The notes: generated from the sequence alone by a model not told the origin. A DNA stretch of 64,000 nt from Dermatemys mawii (GCA_007922305.1 ML677334.1:63277142-63341141); one strand, 5' to 3'. Counted from the stretch's first letter, positions 44,623 to 57,965 are shown. Made by a program: numbers and translations.

Positions 44623-47045
44623 TAAAGACACCGAGAAGCTTAGAGAGGGACATAAATCCTCATGCTTCCGGCATAAGTCAACCTTCAGTTATCAGGGCAT
44701 ATGAAAACACTTCCTCTGTGGGTATTCCATACTAATCCAGATTATTCTGGCTGGTGTAGACTGCTGGTATTGGCCACTTGTGGAGACAGGAACTGGATTA
44801 CACAGATCATTTGATCTGACAATTATGGCAATATCTGTGTTCCTAGGAAAGTGCTTTGCTGCCCTCCCATCCCAGCTCCTCAACCACAAAACATCAGACC
44901 ACAAGAGTAATCACTTTCATGCTATTAATTGAGTAGATTGAGTTCTTTCATATATTTATAACTTTTTAAATTCATTCTTCACTCTAATGTCAACTTTACC
45001 CAAAAGGACTATCAAGGTTTTAGAAAAGGCAAATAAAGACATGTTTCCAATTTGTAAGTAATACTCACTCATTCTTCCTTTTTTTAAAATTGGGATCAGT
45101 CAGAGTTATGCTGTCTCCTTCTTATGCACTGTCTGATTTCTAAAAGTCAAAAGTAAAGTCATAAGTGTCTGACAATTTTTGATGCTTGATTGAATCAAAG
45201 CTTTTGAGGTTCACCGATCACTTGCTGTGACAGCTCTTAAGCATTATTACTCAATCAGGGAAAACATTAGAAATGAATGCAAATTATTTTATGCTTATTT
45301 ATCAGCGTGGCATAGCCACAAATAACTCAAAGGCAAGCAAGACGATGCTATCAATTTATTTGCTATGAACAATGATCAGAGAATGTGAATCCTGCAGTCC
45401 TCGTGGACATCAGAAGAGGAGGGAACTAAACATTGCAGAGTAACTTGCTTTGCTTAGAATGATGAAAAAGCCAAGCTTTTTGTTTTGGTTTTTGCTTTCT
45501 CCCCTGGCCTTTTTATCAACTCTAATATCACTGAAAGCCATTTGATAAATCAGCCTGCCTTCACTTCCCTCTATTAGTCAGTGATGTGCCAGCTTCAAGA
45601 TAGCGGAATTCACAAATCCCTTTCAGAAATACCCTCTTCACACTAGTAAGCCTGACAGCTAATTGTCTGCAAGAAATTAAAACAAATTTTTGCATAATAG
45701 GTCTTTACATCCAATATGATTTTATGTTCAGTTCAAGAAGCTCTTCAATTTCATTTTTGGGATTTATTTTGTCTGAACCAGTTTACGTACTGAAAAGAAA
45801 CCCAAATATAGCAAAATTGAATGCTCTAGAATCCAACACAGCCTTAGTACAATTTTAGCAAGTATTTTGTGTTTTAAAGGACACTTTTCCTTTTATTTGT
45901 TATATCTACCTTCATTTTTGGTGTATGTTATGGATTACCTTATTCTAACAGACTGAATGGGAAGAGTTCTAACCACACAACAGTGCACACTAAATCCGAG
46001 TCAGCACCTAAACCAACCCCTTACCTAGGACTTTGCTTCTCTGATAAGTCCAGAATACTGACCAGAACATAAACCTCAGCCTAAGCGTCTTCCAAAGATT
46101 GGCCATTTCTAGGCTTCAACTTGACTCCCCTCAGTCTTTGTTCTTTTAACATTGTGTCTCTGCAGACACGCACACATCTGCCTCATATACTGAGTGTATG
46201 AAAGCACATCTGCCATGAGTCAGCAGAACTTCAAAGGCTCAGAGGAGTCCTGCCACAGTTTCAAAAGTGTAGAAAACTTCTAACAGACTTTGAAAGCTCT
46301 TAAGCAGAAATGGAGATCAGGTTAAATACAGCTTCATAGTCTATCTGCAACATCATCCACAGCTGAAGAACTAAAAGTGCACCACCAAGTGCATCAGCAA
46401 ATGGCATACCAAAGGGGAAAGGATGAGAGAATATAAGAAATATTTAATGTTTTCTTTCCCTATTGCAGTAATCCTCATCTCTAGAGGGGAAAAGATCATC
46501 AACAACATTGGTATGTTATACTATGACACAAATGTAGCATTTCTATCAAATGTAGCCTTTAAGGGTTCTTCATCAGTGCTACAATTCTCTCCTCACAAAT
46601 GGCTTACATCTAAACTTGTTTGTTCTTTCTTTTCTTTTTTTAAATGAGCATCATATAACAGTATAATATTAAATGCATCACAAATGAGAAAAGTTAATGG
46701 AAACTTCTGGCTGGCTTTTTTTCTATATGGAAAGACATCTGCAAATCAGCATCTCCTTCTGGTTAATGGGATACGTTTGTAAATATTCAGAAGATATTCA
46801 TAGTTAAAATATGCCAGAGGCTTAAGATTGAAATTCATAACAAGATCCTCCAGGCTGTTCCTAAGTCATTCATCAAAGACATTTGGCAGCTGGCATGATA
46901 GTACACAAATGGAACCAGACACATGTATATGTCTTTATGCAGGATAGGAGTTGAAGAGTGGCAAGTGACACGTATCTTCACTCTCAGGAGGCAATAGAAA
47001 GCTCAAGACAAAGTGGTAATATTTATGTAATTACACTGTGATTAT
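44623..47045. other. Repeat-poor, gene-free stretch
   Basis: About 2.4 kb without any repeat I can name. Homeodomain-like TAAT/ATTA and TGATTGA words occur around 45180-45700. A 74-codon ORF at 46423-46647 shows no domain. Confidence 0.4.
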
Positions 47046-47210
47046 GAATATAAGAATGGCCATACTGGGTCCATCTAGCCCAGTATCCTGTCTTCAAATG
47101 TCAAGGAAATGAACAGAACATGGCAATTATCAAGCAATTCATTCCCTGTTGTCCAGTCCCAGCATCTATCAGGTTTAGGGATACCCAGAGCATGGGGTTA
47201 CATTCTCATG
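47046..47210 (-). mobile_element. CR1 LINE 3' end
   Basis: AATATAAGAATGGCCATACT and CATCTAGCCCAGTATCCTG mark the 3' terminus (on -). AGCATGGGGTTACATTCTC marks the inward edge. It is the same subfamily as the split copy at 37-38 kb. Confidence 0.8.
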
Positions 47211-47423
47211 AGATAACATGTTGACACAAGAGCTCATCCCTGAATAAAACAACATATTTGCTAATGTTTTCTTGAAAAAAAAAAAAAGTGTTTTCAATTT
47301 TGACACCTGTTAAGCCAGTTTTCTAGTCTACCAAGTTACTCAACTCTGAAAGCTGAAAATATTTTTTTCCTGAAAATTGCTTTTTTGCTAACATCTTATT
47401 GTCTTAATCATGTATTAGGTGCT

Positions 47424-48095
47424 TGTGGAAAATTGCCAGCACTATTATGGTAGGTACTGCATGTTCTCTTCTTGTGGGGGGTTCAGGGCACCATTTCTTG
47501 CCCCTGAACAGGGTATTAACTGCCCCACTAGTATCCTAGGGGAGGGGAGGGGAGAGGGAGGGACCCAGGCCCACCCTCTACTCCAAGTCCCAGCCCAGGG
47601 GCCCTGAGGACAGCGATAAACCACTAGAACTAGCTATGCTTTCTCCTGGACTACTTCCCTCTCCTACCATTTACCTTGTGGGGCTTCCTGCCCTTTTTAT
47701 GCATGAGCCCTTTACCTAGAGTCTGGGTCTTCTTGGTTCACTGTGGTAGTTCTCCAAACTCCTCTCCGCTCCAACACCAATCCACTCTGCTTCAACTGCT
47801 CTCCATTCCAACACCACTCCACTCTGCTTCAACTCCTTCAAACTGCTTTCTGCTCCAACATTAAATTACTCTCATTCCTCCAACCTGCTCTCTACTCCAA
47901 CTCCTTTCCTCCTCCTCCCCTGTCTGCCTGAAGCTTGGGGTTTTATTGGTTCCTAACAGGGCCTTAATTGACTGCAGATGCTCCAATTAACCTGCCACCA
48001 GCCTAGTCTACAGGGAGCCATGCCCTAATTAGACTTGAGTTTATATATTTCCTCTCAAGCACTCTACCACAGCTCCCTGACCCTCTGCTATCACA
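47424..48095 (+). mobile_element. Solo LTR (6-kb family)
   Basis: 672 bp from TGTGGAAAATTGCCAGC to CTGCTATCACA, closely similar to the LTR at 42.8 kb (AGGGCACCATTTCTTGCCCC, GGCCCACCCTCTACTCC). Flanks GTGCT (47419-47423) and GTACT (48096-48100) agree at 4 of 5 positions. Related copies show a 4-bp duplication, so this one is uncertain. The interior has repeated CTCTGCTTCAACTGCTC-like units (47760-47900). Confidence 0.75.
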
Positions 48096-48100
48096 GTACT

Positions 48101-48749
48101 AAAGAGAGAGGTAGGTAGATAGATTAGACAGACATTAAACACACACAATTAAAATAGGAAAGTGCTTGATTTGTTCGGGTGAGAGTGAACAAAAGCCAAT
48201 TCCTTCTAACCTCCTAGATTTTCATCCCTATTTGGAAAAAATAATGTAAAATATTTTCTGTCTACAGTCAGGAATTTTCTAAATAGTATCCCTGCCATTG
48301 TTTGTTTATTTTCCTCTGAATAATACCAACTGTGAGTGTGCAAGAATGGGTACTTTGAAGTCTACATAGACCTATAAGCAATAAGCCAGTTAAATAAATT
48401 AACTGATTATGACTATGCAAAATGAATAAAATAAGCTTTAATGAGCATTTTCTGCCCTGTGCAGCAAAATACATAGAAAAGATGCAAAATTGTTTATAAT
48501 ATTTCTGGCTCAGTTAAGTTTGTTTTAAAACCATTACTATCATACTATTCAATATCTGTTTGAATTTTATTAAATGTTCAGCAAAGCGAACAAAAGCTGG
48601 ATCTAGATGAGCTGAAAAGAAAATGTCAAATAAGCAGTTATTTTAAAATAAGTTTCCAGGTTTAGGAACTTCACTGCCTACAAAGGATAATAATTAGAGC
48701 AGCAACTATTAATACAATCTTGAGCTCTCAAAAAAAGTCTAGTGAAACT
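48101..48749. other. No recognisable gene
   Basis: Unassigned sequence. Confidence 0.4.
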
Positions 48750-49075
48750 AAGGCTCAATCCTGCAAACAAAAGCACATCCGTAACATTTACTCGTTTGAG
48801 TAGGTCCCTGAAGTCAGTTTCTAGCTGATGTAACAGTCCTTTGGAGCCACTGGCAGCTGAGTGTAATGTCAAGCTGACTTGAGATGACTTTAATTTATGC
48901 TAAAGTTTGTAATAGCCCCTGGCCAGCCCCAGAATCGGAGCTGTCAAGGTGGAGCATTGCTCCATACCTTAACTCCCGCAGAGTGCAGCTCAGCTGGAGC
49001 TGAGAATCAGGGTCATTGACTTCATTGGAGTTACTCCCAGTTTACATCAGTGCAAGTGAGATGAGAAGCAGACCA
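48750..49075. repeat. Foldback-type repeats
   Basis: CTCAATCCTGCAAACAAAAG with TTTACTCGTTTGAGTAGGTC (48754-48808), and TTGACTTCATTGGAGTTACT with AGTTTACATCAGTGCAAGTG (49016-49057), are two diverged copies of the CCATTGACTTCAATGG-centred palindromic family. Confidence 0.5.
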
Positions 49076-49239
49076 CTTAGTTCTTTCTGTAAGTATAGCC
49101 AACAGTCTTGTTCCTAGATGTGTACATTAACACTTAGCCACATTAAGGCATTGACACAGAACCCTTAACTCACTTGACATCAGAGTGGGGTCAGATTTCT
49201 GTTCTAACTGATGTCAGACCTTGTCCATGCATACATGAT

Positions 49240-49875
49240 AGATGTGACAGGTTGGTATGTACACTGCCTTGGTCCATGTACCTCTTTTCCGGTGTTTCCC
49301 AGTACCTTTCCTCTAGCCACCTTCTTCAACTTCTTGATAGAGGTCTATGAGGCCCCTGGTCTCCCATTTCTTCTTTCCAACACCCCATGGAGTTTGCTGG
49401 TCCTTTCCAGAACTTCCCCACAGTCTCAGGACAGTAGACCCTTCAGTCAGTAGATAGTCAGTGGACCATAAAGTAGTAATTCTGCTGCCTTCAATCTTCA
49501 GCAGGACCTGGGTCCCTAAGTACACTGCAGAAAGGGGTGAACCATCCTGCTTCTGTTGCACTTGCGGTGAAACTAGAGTCAGGTAGTGCTTGATAATCCT
49601 TAGACCACTAGCACAATAACAAGATGAGAGAGCAAGATAAAACTCAGACTCAGATTTTTTTCTCTTTTTAAGCAGGCAAAGAATCCTCTAGCTTTCAGTG
49701 TGAGCTCCCTCTACTTCCTAGCTCATGAACACGGTGTTTCTCTACCCGACTCCTACACTGGGTTTGATTAGTCTGAGGATTAGTTGGCTGGGTATGGAAC
49801 ACGGCTGTCTGCCAATTACATATAACCAGGACTTGGCCTCTGGATATTAGATATCTAAAACACAGGGGCAGGTGA
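49240..49875. mobile_element. Possible LTR
   Basis: A TGTGACAGGTTGG start (near 49244) and the overall composition resemble other TGTGAC-type turtle LTRs. No matching terminus or duplication could be confirmed. An 82-codon - strand ORF lies inside and has no recognisable domain. Confidence 0.35.
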
Positions 49876-52165
49876 CAGTGAAGTGATTACAGTAAGTCTC
49901 GATGTATTAGAAAGTAATATATTCAATGATGATCAGAACAGAATGCTTCTGGATGCTTTATAAAAAAATCAGAAATACAGTGTGAACACACATTTGATCG
50001 CATTGGAATGAATACTGAACATTATTTCTATTACAATAGCATCCAGGAACCCATTGTGCTAGTCACTGTACAGGCAATGCTTGCACTAAAGAACTTGCAA
50101 GAGAGGTGTTGGACCATAGCTAGCAGGTAGATGAGACTTACACAAAGTGAGGGGGGAAAAGGACAAATCTCAGCTTGCCACTTGTCTACCATATATCAGA
50201 CTGCACTGATCAGCATCTCTAATTGTAAGCATGTCTATTTTATATTGAAATATACTGATTGAGTGAACTTGTTAAGTTTTCCCATGGCTGTGAAATGTGT
50301 TATTTCTTCCAAGGTAGTGTCTGACTGCAGAGTTGTCCACCTATGAAGACGTAGGGGACTAGTTAAGTAGAGCTCAACACTGAAAAAAGTGCTTTTTTTT
50401 GCAAAAATGCAGGCCCCATTTAAGAGGTCCTTTGTTGTTGCAGTTGTATTCTCCTCCATAGGCTGGCAATTACAGTTAATCTGGTCCTATCATTCTGAAG
50501 TTTTAAAGTTTCCTGATGAGATTTTGATGTTATGTTTGCATGGCTTTTCCTTCAAGGAAACCTGCTGTTTTATTCTGGTATTTCTATAAGAACCAAGAGC
50601 ACATGACACACAGTCTAATTTATTTAATTTTCTCTAATGAGAGCCTTTGTCAATCAAATGACTAAGCTTCCTATCTCATGCAAGTCCTGCTGCGTTCTGA
50701 AACACAGTATATGTACAAAAGCCCAACAAACTGACAAACAGTGGAATTTGCATAAACATCAGATAGCATCAGGACTTCAATTTTCACTATAAGTTATTTC
50801 GAAGTAGGGCTGATTGGAAATTTTGCAATGAAACATATTTCCTTGAAAAATGCTGATTATCACAACTGAAACTTCAAGGCATGAAAATATAATTATATTT
50901 GACTGTTACAAGAGTTAACAGTGCTACCTATAGAATTTTAGACAAAGACACTTATAGAATTTTAGACAAAGGGGACAAAGGAGTTCATGCCTCTCTGAGC
51001 CTTTGTTTTAGATTGTCTACAGACTCAGACAGGAAATTCTATATTGGTTTATGCTAGGTTCACATTTGGAACATTTTCTTTGCAACCACAAGGCTAGAAA
51101 TGTACTTTAATAGTTTTAAATGAAAGATGAGATTCTGCACAACCTGAATAAGTCACAAAGGACACAAATACATTTGAGGTGGGTGAGATCTAGCCTGCAA
51201 TCTCTTTGTTTGAAACCCTTGCCTACAGCCAAACCCAACACTATTCAAACAACTGTTCCTTTGAGGTTTAACTTTAAAACTATTGAATAATTTTTCATTG
51301 TTACACATCCCCTACAGCTCCCATTTCTAGCAAGGATTGAAAGTGTAAAAATACCTTGAGAAAGGGAGTTCTTATGCTATTTGTAATCTAACTAAAAGCA
51401 GGAAATACTGTACATTTCAAGAGCCCATGTTCTCGTAAGTTCCAGGAAAGAGGTCTGGGTATGTGTCAGATAAGTGGAGATAAAATTCTGCATGCTTATT
51501 TAAACCAAAGTATTCTGAGTTTTCCTCCAGGCTACTGCTTGTTTACATTGCCATCTAAATAGTGATGATTGATTTGAGGGCTTTTTTAAAAAGAGTTGTG
51601 TAAATAGTTTTTCCATATGAAGGGAACTTGGTATAAGCACAAGGGAATTGGAGTGAATATGATGCAGCTTTTGCCTTAACTTTATCTTTCTTGATTTTTA
51701 GAGTGCTTCATATCTCAGTAATATATATATAGTACACCTTGCCCTATTTAAATCAAACCCCATCTTAGGGAGAGAAGACAGGAAAATGAGCCACTTCTAG
51801 CTGCATTTTTACTTAAATCTGCTCTGAATTAGAAGTAGTTTTTTATCAGTACAGGTAATTTTAGTTTTATAATAAACAAGGCCCACATCACCTGATTGCA
51901 GTGCACAGAGTAACTTCCAGGCATGACATCACAGTTACTGGGAAAACTGCACCTTTGACCTTCCTTCGTGTACCCCTAATATTTAAGGCCTTGGGCTATT
52001 TCTTATGTTGAGATGAAATCATACAATTCTCCACTGTCAGACTAGGTGCTGGGTTGCAGTCCTCGGTATATCAACAGTGATCACCTCAACATGTCTGAGG
52101 TATGTTCAGACCCTGCTGTACAGTTCTCTCCCGGGCAATGGCCATCAGTAAAGCTGTTTTAGCCA
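49876..52165. other. No recognisable gene
   Basis: AT-rich unassigned sequence apart from a short tandem duplication at 50929-50971. Confidence 0.4.
50929..50971. repeat. 24-bp tandem duplication
   Basis: TATAGAATTTTAGACAAAG occurs at 50929-50947 and 50953-50971, separated by 5 bp. Confidence 0.9.
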
Positions 52166-52169
52166 TCGG

Positions 52170-52711
52170 TATTATTAGTAAAAATTATGGAAAGATCAAT
52201 GGCATTAAACAAAAATTCACAGCCCATGACTTGTCCATGACTTCTACTATATACCCCCGACTAATCCTGGGGCGGGAGAGTTGCCTGGGGATGCTGCAGG
52301 TGCTGGAGGGGTGCAGGCAGCACCACATATTCCGGGACCTCTGCTGGTGCTGGAGGGCGGGCGGATGGCACCATGTGGCCCAGGACCCGCACTGGTGCTG
52401 GGTGGCAGGGCCTGCAGAATTTGGGTGTGGGAGGGGGTTTGGGGCACAGAATGGAGTGAGGCAGGATCTGGCCAGTGCTTACCCCTGCGGGGGGCTCCCC
52501 AGAACCGGTGACATCCCCCTCGCTCAGCTTCTAGGCAGAGGCATGTCCAGGTTTTGCAGCTCCCGTTGGACGGCACCGCTTCCCGCAGCCCTCATTGGAC
52601 AAGGACGGCGAACTGGGGCCAGTAGGAGCCGCGGTCAGCGAACTGGCAAGTAAACAAACCTGCTAAGGGTGCTTACCCTGTGGTCCTGCATGCCAAGGTT
52701 GCCGATCCCTG
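52170..52711. mobile_element. Composite GC-rich hAT-like MITEs
   Basis: The left part has TTCACAGCCCATGACTTGTC and TGACTTCTACTATATACCCC, a recognisable turtle MITE head, followed by a GC-rich body. The right part (from about 52490) contains GCAGCTCCCGTTGGACGGC and ends CCAAGGTTGCCGATCCCTG at 52711, matching the right end of the element at 102-285. The left terminus was not resolved. The 183-codon ORF across it (52102-52653) comes from GC composition. Confidence 0.5.
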
Positions 52712-53529
52712 AGTTATGCAATAGAATGAAGATAAAGATGGTAGCACATAGTCACCTAAGGGCTCATGGAACAGAAATTTTTCAATAAGTAACAAAGAAG
52801 CAGGAATTGGATTTCATTTTGTGGTCTTCCTTATGTTTTCTTTTCTTCCTTCAATGAAAGTACAGAAGATCAGAAAGAGAGAGAAGTGACAAGGCTATAG
52901 CTTGCTCTTTTTATATAAGAAAGCAGCTGAAAAATGTCCACAGTATCTCTAAATGTTCCTAAAATTATAAAACTCAATCATCTGACTTTCCTTATGGTCA
53001 GTGACTTTTCAAAAATAATATCAGTGGTACATCAGTGCCCTAGGGTCTATATTTTCTGGAGTTATGAACATATTTAGTTTTTCCAAGTACTCCCACACTT
53101 GCTTTTTAATCAATAGAAAGTGAGGATGATATAATAAAAAAACTAATTGCTCAGACTTTTTTTGTTAAGGAAAGATTTGAGTTCTTGATTTAATTCTATT
53201 ACTCTTACTTATAGATCTACAGTTAGTCGCTCTATGACTTATTTCCACTGACATAAGAGCTCTTTTTATTTTCTTTAAGCCCTTGGGCTAGCATTAACAA
53301 CCTGCTCATTTCTCCCACTTACTGTGATTGTCTTTTTCTTAACTAACTTGATTCTTTTTCAGTTGCTTCCTTCCTTTTCTCTTTAGGGCTCAGGATTTTG
53401 GAAGGCTTGTTTGTTTGTTTGTTTATTTTTAACCCAAAATTTTTGAGCAGTCTTTCATTAAGCCATAGCATCTTTTTCTTGTATATTTCTTTTTCAGAAG
53501 AATTGTAATCTATTGAACCTTGATTGTGT
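52712..53529. other. No recognisable gene
   Basis: AT-rich; (TTTG)n-like run near 53407-53425. Confidence 0.4.
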
Positions 53530-55080
53530 CTTTTAGGATCTGTTGTATTAATTTAAATAAACCCCATGGGCTACAGCTGTTAACATAACCCAGGTTCCGG
53601 CCAACATTAAACAGTGTTCAACAAGGCTTGGGGTCTGGTGCACAGAGACCTCAGCCTGCTTTGTACCATGGAAAACACACCATTAAACACACCATTTTTT
53701 GACCTTTTATTAAAGATACAGAAAAAAAGGAATAACAGTTAAAGTGTAACATATTACATAAGTCATTCATTTTAACAACACTCCTTGTTCCTTTTCCTTT
53801 TAGCTGGGAAGAATTTTTAGAAGGAAAAGCCCCTTGTTTGACAGTCTTTTAGATGCTATTAAAGATAGTTGTAACAGTCATTTTGTGGGAAAAAGAAGTT
53901 AATTGAGATGGGCTGGAGCTGTTTTTGTTGCTGTTAAGGTCTGATCCTATTTCTTAAGCTGACAAAACAAGGCAACAAGCAAAGACACAAGGTACTATGT
54001 CTCTGTTGTTCACTCTTACCCGCAACGTTACTTCTGAAGAAACATGGGCCCAGCACATTGTCTGATCAGCCACTGATTCATCTGCAGTTAACAGATGTGC
54101 TGATGTCATCTGAGTCCCCCTCTCTGGCCCAGTATGGTCAGGATGTCTCTCAGGATTAGGATGAAGATGGCAGGAGATCTCAGGAGATATTGGGGATGGC
54201 TGCCATGATGGTGAAGCTCACTCTTGTCGCCGTTCCTCCCTGCTCCAAGTCTCTTTAAGGATGAAAGGGAGTGATGGGTGGAACCCACTATTATGTCCTC
54301 ATTATTTTATCTTGTAGTTAGGCCTAATATCTGATACACCAATTTTGGTTCTTAAATTTCCAGTCACACATTTCCTTGTTTACCAAGTTTTATTTTAACA
54401 TAATCCTTGAGTTATATCAGTTGGCCTTTTTTGTTTGGACTAATTCAGTCTGTCTCCCCTTTGTACCTTTCACCACCACCAGTTGTTGATTTGTAGATTA
54501 TTCTAATATCCTATGAACTTGCACATACTTTTTACAGCTGCAGTCACAATTAGGGTAAATTTGTAGGCCCAGTTACCACAATAGATCCCACATCTTCTTT
54601 TCACTCTAGTGGATCTCAATATTTCCTCCTTTAGTGAGGATCAAAAAAGGGATCAAATTCTGACTCTCTGGCTGCATGACCATGAATCCCAGCCACCATC
54701 CCACTGCTCAGGGAAGTAGCAATGGAATCTAGGGGTTGGATCAACCCCACGGAATGGCCACAGAGTTTTTGCAGCTGGTTAGCCCTCTCCATGACATATA
54801 GAGCAATAAATTATCCAGGGAGTGATGCCTCCTTGAATATGGCCACATAGCTGTTGAGGTCTCCCCACTTGAATAAGAATTGGGAACACAGAGATCTGAG
54901 CGGCCTTCTTGCAGTAGTAATAGAACTGGAACCAGCTGAACTCTGAACTCTGAAATTGAACTTTAACCCAGCAATTGGTCTCATTGGACCAAAAAGCTAC
55001 TCCACAGGGCATTCTGGGTCTAAGGAGAAAGCGAATGGCCCCTACAGTCCCCATACTCCAACTGCTCCAGCCACCTAATA
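53530..55080 (-). other. Unclassified interspersed repeat candidate
   Basis: Blocks such as AGACTTGGAGCAGGGAGGAA (on -, near 54235-54255) and CCAGAGAGGGGGACTCAGAT look repeat-derived, possibly part of a retroelement on -. I cannot name the family or its limits. A 91-codon - strand ORF at 54779-55054 has no recognisable domain. Confidence 0.3.
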
Positions 55081-57859
55081 TTGTTTAGAGAAACTTCTGT
55101 CTGAGCCCTCCAGTGAGCCACTGTGGGCCCAAAGTACATGACTACAAAGCAGCTACTTCACACCATGTAATTTTATAGTCCCCATCTGTCTGGAGCAGGA
55201 GTCAGTTTGACGTATAGCTCCTCACAGGAGGAGCATAGAATCTCTGTGTCCATCTGATTTGGGCCTAAATGTCTTGATTTTTCAGTTCTCTAGAATCTGG
55301 ACATTGTTAGGGCAGCAGGATTTATACCATCCCTTTGTTAAATTATCAACTGCTACAGAAGGAAGACTTCTTTCCTGGCTGACATTGCCTATTCAAGCTG
55401 AGTGTGGACAATGTTCCATCTTACCTATTTTTCCCCTTATTTAGGGGCCTGTACATGTAGTTGGTATATTTTGGAATTTTTTGTCAACTTTTTTCAGATG
55501 CAAAGCACAAGTCATTCATAATGGAGAAGAAAATTCCTCATTCTTTAGAAAATGCTTATAGTGTTAAGAGAATACACTAAATATTGTAGCTGACATGTTG
55601 AGGATATTTCAGAATGAGACAGATTGCACTAATTTACATATAAAATGATTGGTAGTGACCCATCTCAAGAGGAGAATTCTTTACTATCCTCGTTGCCATT
55701 CCAAACGTGAGGCACAAGAAATATCATTCACTACCTGATTATCCTCCTCATTTTGTAGCTTTGCTGCTTTACAAATGACCCGTGAAACATGGTAGTCAAA
55801 ATCAATAACATTCCTATAGTATTCAGATTCTAGTTGATTCATAAAGCTTTGCTCAACAAATGCCAATACAATTTGCATATAAACAAATGGCCTTGCAAAA
55901 CTGGCCTAAAAACCATATGGCAGTGTTATTCATTGTTCGGTCCTCAAGGCTTTGTAATTATAAAGGCATCTAGCAATCTGTTTGGCAATGTCAAGTCCTC
56001 AGCACAGTTATGCAAACTATATTTAGAGCCACCAGAGATCTAAATTATCCTTTAATATTTTGGATGCCCCTGGCCATCTCACATTGATGATAATGAAAAA
56101 TACCTCTGTCTCTCATACATCTGTAATCACTGCTATTGTAGATTTTTATTAGAAATGCTGGATCTGAACGTGGAATTTATAGACAAATTTTTTATGCCAC
56201 AGAAGTGAATCTCTCATTTTATATTTCTGGCACTATTTCTCTTTTGATCAAAGATAGAGACAGAAAGTAGGAGCATAATCCCTCATCCCAAACTCAAATA
56301 GTGTAATCTGACACCCCTATGCTGAGGCAACACCACTCAGAAATGCCTTTTCTGATCTGTTCCCAAATATCTATATTGATGATACCTTCATTTAGATGTC
56401 TCTTCCACTAACAGATTCCTCTCATTTTTTTTTTTTTGTAATGCACTCAAACAGTTTTGGGTTTGGGGGGGTTATTGTGAAGCTTTAAAACATCATTCCT
56501 TTTTTTTACTCCCATCTGTGTGAACTGAGCAGACTTCCACTCTATAAATTTAAACTTTTCAGTCATCTTTCACCTTCTATCCTTTTTGTTTCTCTCTGTA
56601 TTGTCTATGTTTTCTTATATTCTCACAAAACAAGCAGACACAGCTCAAGACTCCAAAATCTTTCTTTTCCTAGTAAATAAATCTGCAGACTTATATTTAG
56701 ACAAGCAGTATAACAAGCTTCAAAACAAGCTTCTCAGCTCTGAGCTGTTTAAAGAAGCAAAGTGTCAACCCAAAAAGTAGTGAAACAAAAGATACCAATA
56801 CTGAAGGAAGTCTCTCGAGGAATGGACAGTTGATCTTACCCCAGGCGAGCAAAGTTGACACTTTTCACTCCACTAACCACCTATGCCTCTGTTGATTGGG
56901 TGCAGCATTCTTCTCACTGAACTATTTAAAAGCTTTCTCCATTTCCAAGCTCCTGACTTCCACGTAAATATTGCTTCACTTTACTAGCGAAACCGAGGCA
57001 AGGGGATTTAAGACCACGTCTCCTAAAGGATCTGTACCATCCTTCAGAAGTACACACACAATATTTCCAGGAATGTTCACATTTGCACGAATAAAACATT
57101 ATTCTCTTAGTGTATAACAAAAATGATAATTTTCAAAAAGCATTTTTGTCCTCTCTTTCTAATGTAAACAACATTTCTAGGCAGCCCCATCACCTCCTAA
57201 GTTCTGAACATATTAGCCAAGTACTTGCCTGCTGAGGGTTGCTAAGCAACAACCCACAACCCAGGCCTTCTCAACAGGTGTTTCAAATTTCCTTTTCCTG
57301 CCTGCTGAAGTATCATGTGGAGTTTGGCATCCAAACAAAAAAGAACACAGTTTGAATTTAAAACACTCTTGGAAAAGTGAAACAATGGGTGTAGAAGCTT
57401 CTCATTCCAAGCTGAACACTTGTCTCCCTAGTTTATCCTCTATGCTGAGGAGAACATTGGATAGAGCTGGTGAGAAGAGCCCTTTGTGCAAAGCGCAGGC
57501 TTCGAGTATCTTAGCTTGTATACTGGAGGTTCTTAATAACCATGTCAACTTTGTCTTAGGTACTAAAACAAGGGTACATCAGCATTTGTTGCATTCCAGG
57601 GAACAGTGCAAACACTGAGATAATTTTATTTAAGACAATAACATTGGAAATGACTATTGAGCTGTGAGAACAACTTACCTTCTGATTTTATGTCACATAT
57701 TTTCCCACAGTGCAATACGTATTGTCTTTATCACTTATAGTGAGGTAGGCTGGTGATGACCTGGGATTGCTGTCTATTATGCATAAACATTCGGTTTTTT
57801 GTTACTTCATCCTCCCATCCTTCCTCCTTGCCCTTTCCCCTGCTGTTTGCCACTGTTCG
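55081..57859. other. No recognisable gene
   Basis: AT-rich sequence with T11 near 56427-56437. The 88-codon ORF at 57352-57618 and the 64-codon - strand ORF at 55684-55878 show no known domain. Confidence 0.4.
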
Positions 57860-57955
57860 TGACACTGTTATTGTAAACTTTGAGCTCTGCAGAGCAGGAA
57901 CTATTGCCCTAGATGTGTTTGCACAGTACCTAACACCATGGGACCTTGATCAGGA
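57860..57955 (+). mobile_element. Old retroposon tail
   Basis: GTAAACTTTGAGCTCTGCAG, GTGTTTGCACAGTACCTAAC and ACCATGGGACCTTGATC match the widespread amniote tail CTTGGGGCAGG...GTACAGCGCCTAGCAC...GGGGTCCTG. I recognise it as interspersed but cannot assign its exact family. A second copy is at 60.07 kb. Confidence 0.5.
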
Positions 57956-57965
57956 TCGCTCTGTG

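Noticed and set aside
42816..48095. One provirus with paired LTRs at 42.8 and 47.4 kb
   Set aside because: The 42.8-kb LTR has its own TGCA duplication on both sides, and no gag, pol or env is readable between them.
52102..52653. 183-codon ORF
   Set aside because: It crosses from unique sequence through two MITE-like blocks and has no recognisable domain.
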